From Alphaproteobacteria bacterium (GTDB lineage: Bacteria > Pseudomonadota > Alphaproteobacteria > Rhizobiales > Aestuariivirgaceae): a stretch of 7,006 nucleotides of DNA. The stretch's first letter is position 1, and each line of letters opens with the position of its first letter. The translations under genes and the position numbers were made by a program. Where the stretch lies: contig JAJRRZ010000038.1 of NCBI GenBank assembly GCA_024279045.1, forward strand, positions 1 to 7,006, read 5' to 3'. Positions 1-4,943 of the stretch are shown here, piece by piece. The notes under the pieces were generated by a model. It searched no databases, was not told the origin of the DNA, and was given only the letters and a program-made list of their open reading frames with translations.

Positions 1-6
1 GCTTCT

Positions 7-110
7 CATGGGCATTTTGGCAAAATAGCAGCGGTTTTTCGTTCGCAGGCAATAGTGGAGCTATTGGCTGCGAACGAAAAACCGTCTGATATGAAGCCAA
101 AATGCACATG
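7..110. repeat. Large nested near-palindrome (104 nt hairpin)
   Basis: Two nested inverted repeats share one centre near position 58. The inner arms, 32-55 and 61-84, match at 23 of 24 positions (mismatch at 49) around a 5-nt loop (56-60). The outer arms, 7-21 and 96-110, match at 14 of 15 positions. Between them, 25-31 can pair with 86-92 with one mismatch, leaving a 3x3 internal loop and one bulged T. The whole segment can therefore fold into one almost continuous hairpin of about 43 pairs in either strand. No T-run follows it on either strand inside the window, so it is not a standard intrinsic terminator. It could be a MITE-like or palindromic repeat element, a structured RNA, or a terminator for a gene to the left. 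The pairing is seen directly; its role is unknown. Confidence 0.8.
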
Positions 111-313
111 GGGAGTGCTCAAGTATTGAGTCCAGACCCTAATATCCAGCCCATCAGGCATATGACAAGGCATAACGCGCAGCCCCGTTTTCCGGGCGAT
201 GACATATGCGCACACCCGCCCAATGGCAACCACTGCAGGGGCAGGGATGCAGGAAATCCGCTGCCATGCTACCAGTAACCTGAGCGTGGATGAAGACGAC
301 GGCCGGAGCAGCC
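111..313 (+). other. Non-coding upstream region of the regB-like gene
   Basis: No credible gene lies between the palindrome and the kinase. A 7-bp inverted repeat (158-164 with 203-209) brackets a small GC hairpin (182-185 with 194-197) and could be a regulator site, but I do not recognise the motif. I see no convincing -35/-10 pair. The end of the region holds CGGAG at 304-308, five bases before the ATG at 314. This favours that start over the in-frame ATG at 290, which lacks a good ribosome binding site. Confidence 0.5.
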
Positions 314-1786
314 ATGCCCACGAAAGAGTTCTACGCTGGCTCGGGGAACACCGCGCAGCTCGGTCTGCGGGCGCAGACGCTGGTGCGCCTGCGCTGGTTG
401 GCCATTCTGGGCCAGCTGGCGGCGCTGCTGCTGGTGCGTTTCGAGTTCGGTTTTGCGCTGCCGTTCTGGCCGGCGCTGATGCTGGTGTTGTTCAGCGTTT
501 GGCTGAACATCGTCCTGCTGCTGCGTTTTCCCGCTGGGGCGCGGCTGGGAGAGAACGCCGCCACCGGCGTGCTGGCCTTCGACATCGTGCAACTGGCGCT
601 GCTGCTGTATCTTACCGGTGGTCTGGCCAACCCGTTCGCGCTGCTGTTCCTGGCGCCGGTTACGGTGTCGGCGACGGCGTTGTCCTTGCCGCGCACGCTG
701 CTGCTGGGGCTGCTGGCGCTGGCGCTGATCTCGCTGCTGGCGGTGTTTCACCTGCCACTGCCGTGGTATCCGGACAAGCCGCTGCACCTGCCGCGGTTAT
801 ATATTTTCGGTATGTGGATGGGGCTGGTGTCGGGCATTGGCTTTACGGCGCTGTATGTGCACCGCATAGCCCGCGAAGCACAGGAGATGGCCGCCGCGCT
901 GGCGGCAACGGAGCTGGCTCTGGCGCGGCAACAGCAGCTCTACGCGCTGGACGGGCTGGCGGCCGCCGCCGCACATGAACTGAGCACGCCGCTGGGCACC
1001 ATTGCCGTGGTAACACAGGAAATGCTGAAGATCTGCCCGGACAGCGTGGCCCATCCCTTGAGCGAGGAACAACGGCTGCAACTGCGCGAGGATCTCGAAC
1101 TGATCGCCTCGCAGGCGGTGCGCTGCCGCGAAATCCTGGCACGGCTGGCCGATCAGCGCGCCGGCCGCGACGAGATGCTCTCGCGTGTGCGGCTGGGCGT
1201 GATGCTGGAGGAAATCGTCGAGCCGTTGCGCGGCCCCGATCTGGACATCCGGCTGGATCTGCGCCCGGAGAATGATGGCGACGAAAAACCGCCAATGATC
1301 CGCCGCGAGCCGGGCATTCTCTACGGGCTGGACAACATCATCGAGAATGCCTGCGATTTCGCCGAGCAGGAAGTGTTGATCAGCGCACGGTGGGATGCGG
1401 AGCGCATATCCATTACCGTAACGGACGACGGTCCAGGTTTTGCCGAAGAGGTGATGAGCCGGCTGGGTGAACCTTACGTGAGCACGCGAGCACGGCGGGG
1501 CGGTGGCGATGTGAACGATTCCGACGGTGGACAGGGTGGCATGGGCCTGGGCTTCTTCATTGCCAAGACGCTGCTGGAACGCACCGGCGCCACCATCAGC
1601 ATAGCCAACCGTGCGGCGCCAGAGCATGGGGCCATCGTGCGCATCGACTGGGCACGGGCCGACATCGAGGCCCCGCAATGGCCGCAAGGCAAGGCGCAAG
1701 ATGCTGAAATGGCGGCGCCACATGCCACCCCGCGGGAAAGTGCATCCTCATCCACTGCTGCATCGGCCAATGTGGCGCAAGGCTGA
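314..1786 (+). CDS. regB: RegB/PrrB/ActS-type redox sensor histidine kinase
   Basis: Membrane sensor kinase of the RegB/PrrB/ActS family, which autophosphorylates in response to the quinone pool or cytoplasmic redox state and phosphorylates a RegA/ActR-type regulator. The 490-residue product (ATG at 314) has about six hydrophobic segments in residues 25-185. These include GGLANPF at 102-108, matching the quinone-linked GGxxNPF heptapeptide of RegB. A short coiled linker follows. The H-box HELSTP has the phospho-accepting His at 221. Cys271 in a RCREIL context aligns by motif with the redox-active Cys of RegB. The ATP-binding domain shows the N-box (N341, N345), DDGPGF and GMGLGFF. A charged insert between the H-box and Cys271 makes their spacing (50) longer than I recall for RegB. 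About 40 low-complexity residues form the C-terminus. The rimI-like gene starts 4 nt downstream, so the two are probably co-transcribed. No regA or senC is visible. The family call is firm; the actual signal is inferred. Confidence 0.9.
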   Translation: MPTKEFYAGSGNTAQLGLRAQTLVRLRWLAILGQLAALLLVRFEFGFALPFWPALMLVLFSVWLNIVLLLRFPAGARLGENAATGVLAFDIVQLALLLYLTGGLANPFALLFLAPVTVSATALSLPRTLLLGLLALALISLLAVFHLPLPWYPDKPLHLPRLYIFGMWMGLVSGIGFTALYVHRIAREAQEMAAALAATELALARQQQLYALDGLAAAAAHELSTPLGTIAVVTQEMLKICPDSVAHPLSEEQRLQLREDLELIASQAVRCREILARLADQRAGRDEMLSRVRLGVMLEEIVEPLRGPDLDIRLDLRPENDGDEKPPMIRREPGILYGLDNIIENACDFAEQEVLISARWDAERISITVTDDGPGFAEEVMSRLGEPYVSTRARRGGGDVNDSDGGQGGMGLGFFIAKTLLERTGATISIANRAAPEHGAIVRIDWARADIEAPQWPQGKAQDAEMAAPHATPRESASSSTAASANVAQG

Positions 1787-1790
1787 GCCA

Positions 1791-2336
1791 ATGAACAAAC
1801 CCACCAGAACAACATCAGCGGCGCATTCCGGCAAGGAGCACATCATCCTGCGCGAGGCCGGAGCCGAGGCGGCGGATATGCTGGCGCGGGTGCATGCGGC
1901 AGCATTCGGTGGCGAGAAGGGCTGGAGCGCACAATCCATTGCCGAGATGCTGGCGGTGGAAGGCACCGAGGCCATGCTGGCGCTGGCGCGGGAAACAGAG
2001 GCAGACAAACAGGATGATGGCGTGCCGGTGGGCATGATCATCACCCGCATGGTGTGGGGTGATGGCGAGATTCTCACGCTTGGGGTGGATCCGTCCTGGC
2101 GGCAGCGCGGCATTGGTGGACGGCTGCTGGCCACGGCCATGAACGGCATGGTCATGTTGGGTGTGAACCGGGTGTTCTTGGAGGTGGCGGAAGACAACAC
2201 CGCGGCAATAACGTTGTATGAATCGCTGAAATTCGAGCGCATGGGGCGCAGGCCCAACTACTATTTGCAGGAAGGCGGGCGGCGGGTGGATGCGCTGATG
2301 ATGGTGCGCGTGTTTGGCGTGGGCTGCGGTGGATGA
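1791..2336 (+). CDS. rimI: RimI-type GNAT N-acetyltransferase
   Basis: A 181-residue GNAT acetyltransferase that transfers acetyl from acetyl-CoA to an amino group. Its closest pattern is RimI, the N-alpha-acetyltransferase of ribosomal protein S18. The acetyl-CoA loop reads R104-QR-G107-I-G109, preceded by a beta-strand ending LGVDP. It is followed by LEVAEDN, an N/A/LY helix and the RRPNYY segment (Y157, Y158) typical of RimI-like proteins. The ATG at 1791 is chosen because it lies 4 nt after the kinase stop and the homology begins soon after it. The reading frame stays open back to 1611, but that part overlaps the kinase. The ribosome binding site is weak, which suggests translational coupling. 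In many bacteria rimI sits beside tsaB, so this position behind a redox kinase is unusual. The GNAT fold is certain; the S18 substrate is inferred from motif resemblance. Confidence 0.85.
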   Translation: MNKPTRTTSAAHSGKEHIILREAGAEAADMLARVHAAAFGGEKGWSAQSIAEMLAVEGTEAMLALARETEADKQDDGVPVGMIITRMVWGDGEILTLGVDPSWRQRGIGGRLLATAMNGMVMLGVNRVFLEVAEDNTAAITLYESLKFERMGRRPNYYLQEGGRRVDALMMVRVFGVGCGG

Positions 2337-2373
2337 ATATGCGCTGTCGCTTGCTATCCTTGCAATTTCCTTC

Positions 2374-2427
2374 AGCCAAAAATGCCGCAGTGCCGGCGCA
2401 GCGCTGCCGCAAACCGGCACAAGGCAT
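2374..2427 (-). terminator. Two-tier hairpin in the rimI/sodB convergent gap
   Basis: An imperfect stem-loop has an outer stem 2382-2386 with 2423-2427 and an inner stem 2390-2396 with 2414-2420. Its loop contains the palindrome GCAGCGCTGC. Read on the - strand it is followed by T5 (A-run at 2377-2381 on the + strand), so it resembles a back-up intrinsic terminator for transcripts coming from sodB. On the + strand it could protect the rimI 3' end, but no T-run follows there. The rest of the gap between the two genes shows nothing else I can support. Confidence 0.45.
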
Positions 2428-2542
2428 GACTTTCCCTGAAGAAAAGCGTTTGTGGTCAACAGTGTTGGCCATAAGACTTTTCTTCACGATCCATCATCTG
2501 GGCCGACAGCCTCGGCCACAAGACTTGTCTGCACAATCAAAT

Positions 2543-2573
2543 GCCCCGCGCCGGGAGTTCGCGGCGCGGGGCT
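2543..2573 (-). terminator. sodB terminator hairpin
   Basis: A perfect GC-rich 10-bp stem (2543-2552 with 2563-2572) has a 10-nt loop and begins about 28 nt after the sodB stop. On the - strand it is followed by ATTTGATTG, a weak U-tract. Position and stem strength make it the likely primary terminator of sodB. Confidence 0.65.
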
Positions 2574-2600
2574 CGTATTGCATGCATCGCTCGTCTAGCG

Positions 2601-3209
2601 TCAGAAACCGGCCTTTTCCAGGTTGGCCTCGGCGAAGTCCCAGTTGGCAAGGTTGTCGATGAACACTTCCAGGAACTTCGGACGCAGGTTGCGGTAATCA
2701 ATGTAATAGGCATGCTCCCATACATCGCAGCAGATGATGGGCTGTGCGCCGTGCACGAAGGGGTTTTCGGCATTCTGCGTTTTCATGATTTCCAGTTTGC
2801 CGTCCTTCGCCGCCAGCCATACCCAACCGGAGCCGAACTGCGTAACACCGCCATTGATGAACTCCTCACGGAACTTGTCGAAGCTGCCGAAAGCTTCCGT
2901 GATGGCCTTCTCCAGCTTGCCCGGCAGGCTGGCACCGCCGCCACCCGGCTTCATGCCGTCGAAGAAGAAGGTGTGGTTGAACACCTGCGCGGCGTTGTTG
3001 AACAGGCCCGGATTGGAGCCGAAGGAACCGGTGATGATGCCGATCTCGTCCTTGTCTTCCAGCCCCGAACCGGCCAGCAGCTTGTTGGCATTGGTCACAT
3101 AGGCCGCGTGGTGCTTGTCGTGATGAAACTCCAGCGTCTCCGCCGACATGTGCGGAGCCAGCGCGTCATGGGCGTAAGGCAGGTCGGGCAGCTTGAATTC
3201 GTATGCCAT
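2601..3209 (-). CDS. sodB: Superoxide dismutase, Fe type
   Basis: Converts two superoxide radicals to oxygen and hydrogen peroxide in the cytoplasm. No export signal is present. The 202-residue length is usual for the family. The four metal ligands are visible as H29, H79 (NHTFFF), D162 and H166 in the DVWEHAYYIDY signature. Gln75 in NNAAQ is the position where Fe-SODs carry the active-site glutamine, which favours iron over manganese, although cambialistic use is possible. The start at 3209 is supported by GGGAGAAG a few bases upstream and by the family N-terminus (MAYEFKLPDLPY). The frame remains open 41 codons further upstream, but that stretch is the leader. Unusual detail: a Cys-Cys pair (160-161) directly precedes the metal ligand D162. 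It is a single gene bounded by terminators on both sides and convergent with rimI. Confidence 0.96.
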   Translation of the reverse strand: MAYEFKLPDLPYAHDALAPHMSAETLEFHHDKHHAAYVTNANKLLAGSGLEDKDEIGIITGSFGSNPGLFNNAAQVFNHTFFFDGMKPGGGGASLPGKLEKAITEAFGSFDKFREEFINGGVTQFGSGWVWLAAKDGKLEIMKTQNAENPFVHGAQPIICCDVWEHAYYIDYRNLRPKFLEVFIDNLANWDFAEANLEKAGF

Positions 3210-3253
3210 GATGTCTTCTCCCTTCGGTGTCTGATCAGGATGAACAAATGCCC

Positions 3254-3285
3254 CCGCCCTGCGTTGCACCAGCAAGCAGGGGCGG
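3254..3285 (-). promoter_or_regulatory. Hairpin in the sodB 5' leader
   Basis: In the predicted sodB leader, 3254-3262 pairs with 3276-3285 (nine pairs and one bulged base) around a 13-nt loop, ending about 45 nt before the start codon. Its 5' arm on the - strand shares 3282-3285 with the inverted repeat that frames the promoter. It could affect mRNA stability or translation. The pairing is observed; any regulation is inferred. Confidence 0.4.
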
Positions 3286-3347
3286 AATGCCGCTTCGCCC
3301 TCCAACGTAGAAGCTGGCGCGCCGCAAGCCAAGCTGTGGCATTCCGC
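3282..3347. repeat. 10-bp inverted repeat framing the sodB promoter
   Basis: GCGGAATGCC at 3282-3291 and its exact reverse complement at 3338-3347 are separated by 46 bp. The candidate sodB promoter lies wholly between them, one arm just upstream of the -35 and the other just after the expected start of transcription. This layout fits a pair of operator half-sites or sites for a looping repressor. I do not recognise the motif as a known Fur, Irr, RirA or IscR box. Confidence 0.5.
3304..3332 (-). promoter_or_regulatory. Candidate sodB promoter
   Basis: On the - strand, TTGGCT (3327-3332) and TACGTT (3304-3309) are separated by exactly 17 bp. Each matches only half of the sigma-70 consensus, so the call rests mainly on the spacing and on the position about 95 bp upstream of the sodB start. 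Confidence 0.35.
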
Positions 3348-3373
3348 AGTGTGGAAGGTAGGGAAAAATCAGG

Positions 3374-3404
3374 AAAACGGGCCATGGCGAAACACCATGG
3401 CCCG
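3374..3404 (-). terminator. Intrinsic terminator of the prepilin peptidase gene
   Basis: A perfect 10-bp stem (3378-3387 with 3395-3404) with a 7-nt loop is followed on the - strand by TTTT and, a few bases on, TTTTT. It begins 35 nt after the stop at 3440. Stem, loop and U-tract all fit a strong rho-independent terminator that isolates this gene from sodB. Confidence 0.88.
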
Positions 3405-3439
3405 CGTGATGCCACACATCTGTTGTATTGCAGTGCCTG

Positions 3440-3967
3440 TCAGCCGGCCAGCAATGTCTGCCACCAGCTTTGCGTATAGGCATAGATGCCACCGGCGGCG
3501 ATGGCCGCGCCATAGGGCAGCTTGACCTGATAGGACATCACCTTGCGCAGAGTGGCGTCGCCCTGCATCCATACCCCGTATTCCACCTGCAGCACGCGCC
3601 ACAGCCACATGACAATGGCCAGCACACCGCCTGCGAGCATCGTCATCACGATGAAAGTCGGCAACAGGTGCCAGTCGATCCAGATGGCCGAGGCGCTGAT
3701 CATCTTCGCATCGCCGCCACCGAACTTGCCTACCGGCATGATCATGAACAATGCGAACATGATGGCAAACACAACGGCGAAGCCGATGATGTGCCACAAC
3801 ATCACTTCCCACGGCATGCCCAACAGCAGCGCCACGGGAAAGAAGCTGGCGAAGATCGCCAGGTTCAGCTTGTTCGGGATGCGGTAGTGGCGAAAATCGT
3901 TGAGCATGGCCATGAGGGCCAGGGCGGGAAAGATGGCCAGCAACGCCAACTGAATTGCCTGGGGCAT
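3440..3967 (-). CDS. cpaA: A24 prepilin peptidase, TadV/CpaA type
   Basis: An inner-membrane aspartyl protease of family A24 that cleaves the leader peptide of Flp or type IV-like pilins. The 175-residue product carries the two catalytic aspartates in the expected contexts: D24 in the NDFRHYRIPN motif and D86 in GGGDAK. Four to five hydrophobic helices and the C-terminal LPYGAAIAAGG segment are typical of TadV/CpaA. It lacks the N-terminal methyltransferase domain of PilD, consistent with its short length. The ATG at 3967 has AGGA nine bases upstream. The open frame continues to 4090, but that extension runs into the terminator of the next gene and is hydrophilic, so it is rejected. No other pilus gene is in the window, and terminators flank the gene on both sides. 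It is therefore a stand-alone peptidase whose pilin substrates must be encoded elsewhere. Confidence 0.92.
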   Translation of the reverse strand: MPQAIQLALLAIFPALALMAMLNDFRHYRIPNKLNLAIFASFFPVALLLGMPWEVMLWHIIGFAVVFAIMFALFMIMPVGKFGGGDAKMISASAIWIDWHLLPTFIVMTMLAGGVLAIVMWLWRVLQVEYGVWMQGDATLRKVMSYQVKLPYGAAIAAGGIYAYTQSWWQTLLAG

Positions 3968-4068
3968 GGTCGGACATCCTGCATCTGAAAAAGTTGCACA
4001 GCGTTTCCATGCAATATCCCGCAAAACCCTCACCGGCTGGTTAATCCTGTCATCAAAATGCTTTCCCG

Positions 4069-4106
4069 AAAAAATGCGCCCATGGCACACTACTGGCCAT
4101 GGGCGC
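4069..4106 (-). terminator. Intrinsic terminator of the small exported-protein gene
   Basis: A perfect 11-bp stem (4076-4086 with 4096-4106) with a 9-nt loop is followed on the - strand by A then T6 (4069-4074). It lies about 40 nt after the stop at 4147. It is one of the clearest terminators in the window and separates this gene from the prepilin peptidase gene. Confidence 0.92.
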
Positions 4107-4146
4107 TGCCTGCAGGTGCATGCCCTCGGTGTGAGTTATGGCGATA

Positions 4147-4410
4147 TTACTCGCTTTTCACGCCGAGCATCTGCTCTATCTCCGCCGCAGTAGCCTTGCA
4201 GCCTTCCTCGTCGCCGGCCTTGGCCTGCTCGTTGGCCTTGGTCAGCATATCCTGCAACTGCTGCATTCTTGCCTCTTCCAACTTGACCTCCTGGGCCATG
4301 GTGGTAAAGGCGTCGAGCTTCGTCTTGCAGGCGTCGGCAGCGCCTTCGGCGGCCAGCGCCGGAAATGCCGTGAGCGACAGGATGCCCAGCGAAATCAGTG
4401 TCTTTTTCAT
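4147..4410 (-). CDS. Small exported protein of unknown function (87 aa)
   Basis: I do not recognise a family. Residues 1-20 form a clear Sec signal peptide: MKKT, a hydrophobic core, then FPALA before AEG, a good signal peptidase I site after A20. The mature part of about 67 residues is charged and Ala/Gln/Glu-rich and looks almost wholly alpha-helical. It has exactly two cysteines, C28 and C71, one near each end, which could form a disulfide pinning a helical hairpin in the periplasm. There is no lipobox. The start at 4410 is firm: AAGGAGGA lies just upstream and the signal peptide begins there. The open frame continues upstream to 4512 but lacks meaning. The gene is monocistronic, with its own strong terminator downstream and a divergent leader/leuA unit upstream. 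A weak CATAAT -10-like box lies at 4525-4530 on the - strand. Export is well supported; function is unknown. Confidence 0.85.
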   Translation of the reverse strand: MKKTLISLGILSLTAFPALAAEGAADACKTKLDAFTTMAQEVKLEEARMQQLQDMLTKANEQAKAGDEEGCKATAAEIEQMLGVKSE

Positions 4411-4416
4411 GTCTTG

Positions 4417-4464
4417 TCCTCCTTGCCAAGGTTGTTTGGCTTGATTGCCATTGCGTTGGCAAGG
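4417..4464 (-). promoter_or_regulatory. Leader hairpin overlapping the Shine-Dalgarno
   Basis: A perfect 9-bp inverted repeat (4421-4429 with 4456-4464) encloses a smaller one (4437-4440 with 4447-4450). In the - strand mRNA, the 3' arm ends with the AAGG that starts the AAGGAGGA ribosome binding site (4417-4424). Folding would hide half of this otherwise optimal site. Translational control by this fold is inferred. The repeated TTGCCA/TGGCAA half-sites could instead be a protein-binding operator. Confidence 0.5.
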
Positions 4465-4569
4465 CAGAGCAGACACAGGCTTCATGGCGGTGCGGCGGCG
4501 CGCAGTGGACAATTCGGCGGCAAGATTATGGCGGTATCATATTGCCCCTTTGATGAGTGGTTTCAGGGC

Positions 4570-4598
4570 TTTACATTTGTTTGGAAATATTCTAAATA
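4570..4598 (+). promoter_or_regulatory. Promoter of the leuL-leuA unit
   Basis: TTTACA (4570-4575) and TAAATA (4593-4598) are separated by exactly 17 bp, in the only AT-rich patch of the region. Transcription would begin near 4605, giving about 40 nt before the leader-peptide ATG and about 340 nt before the leuA start. It is the best promoter match in the window. Confidence 0.7.
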
Positions 4599-4645
4599 GA
4601 TGCCAATTCAGTCGATGATGCGCCAGAGAGGCAATAGAGGCAGTA

Positions 4646-4741
4646 ATGCAGGCACGCACCACACACTTCGCCCTTTGCGCCACCGGTTTCGTGTCGGGTG
4701 GTGCTGGCGCGCGTGCGCTGCTGCTCCTAACCTGCCCCTGA
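4646..4741 (+). CDS. leuL: leu leader peptide (31 aa)
   Basis: A short ORF of 31 codons plus TGA, too small for routine gene calling. It begins MQARTTHF and ends ALLLLTCP. Four consecutive leucine codons (CTG CTG CTC CTA at 4718-4729), including the usually uncommon CTA, sit four codons before the stop. This is the arrangement of leader peptides that sense charged tRNA-Leu in attenuation of leucine biosynthesis. AGAGG at 4636-4640 lies five bases before the ATG, and a good promoter is about 50 bp upstream. The stop codon is embedded in one arm of a leader stem (4735-4743), and leuA follows about 200 nt downstream. The peptide itself is expected to have no function beyond ribosome pausing. The tandem Leu codons, the ribosome site and the leuA context together make the call strong, although similarity to a known leader was not checked. 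Confidence 0.8.
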   Translation: MQARTTHFALCATGFVSGGAGARALLLLTCP

Positions 4742-4908
4742 CCCGCGCAACTGGGCGCGCCGCTGCGCGCTCATGGTAGCGGAACGCCGGTCAGGGGAAG
4801 TCAAGTTTCCGCAATATCTTCAGCCTAAAATGCACACGAACGCCGCACCGCCGGGGCTGGATTGCCCGGCGCTTTCCGGTGTATCAAGCGCCACAATGGC
4901 GCCCCGGC
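4735..4908 (+). promoter_or_regulatory. Putative leuA attenuator leader with alternative stems
   Basis: Several mutually exclusive pairings are visible. The 9-bp stem 4735-4743 with 4789-4797 starts at the leader-peptide stop codon. A small stem at 4755-4760 with 4765-4770 nests inside it. The 7-bp GC stem 4849-4855 with 4865-4871 is followed by CTTTCC and is the best terminator candidate, though its U-tract is short. Two pairings compete with that stem: 4785-4790 with 4866-4871 (6 bp), and 4850-4857 with 4901-4908 (8 bp). A further hairpin at 4888-4893 with 4897-4902 lies before leuA. Proposed logic, inferred: a ribosome stalled at the Leu codons masks 4735-4743 and frees 4785-4797 to disrupt the terminator stem; with ample leucine the terminator forms. 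The pairings are real, but which of them act is unproven. Confidence 0.55.
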
Positions 4909-4943
4909 CAAACAGGCGCGGCCAGACGCAGGAGACAGGACAC

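Noticed and set aside
6..233. Open frame of 75 codons on the - strand
   Set aside because: It crosses the large palindrome, has no ribosome site and shows no recognisable domain.
290..313. Upstream ATG for the kinase
   Set aside because: It is in frame but lacks a good ribosome site, whereas the ATG at 314 has CGGAG five bases upstream.
1611..1790. N-terminal extension of the acetyltransferase
   Set aside because: It overlaps the conserved end of the kinase gene and adds no GNAT sequence; the start at 1791 fits the family.
2541..3479. 312-codon open frame on the + strand opposite sodB
   Set aside because: It is a shadow of sodB and its leader. SOD motifs are unmistakable on the other strand.
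3968..4090. 41-codon extension of the prepilin peptidase
   Set aside because: It is hydrophilic, runs into the terminator at 4069-4106 and is preceded by no ribosome site.
4803..4831. Second promoter for leuA with TAAAAT at 4826-4831
   Set aside because: The -10 is fair, but nothing resembling a -35 lies 16-18 bp upstream.
96..4833. Repeated motif like GCC(T)AAAATGC near 96, 2375 and 4823
   Set aside because: The copies are short, differ from one another and sit in unrelated contexts, so chance is the simpler explanation.
4773..4943. 57-codon extension of LeuA
   Set aside because: It lies within the attenuator leader and is not family sequence; the start at 4944 has GGAG at proper spacing.
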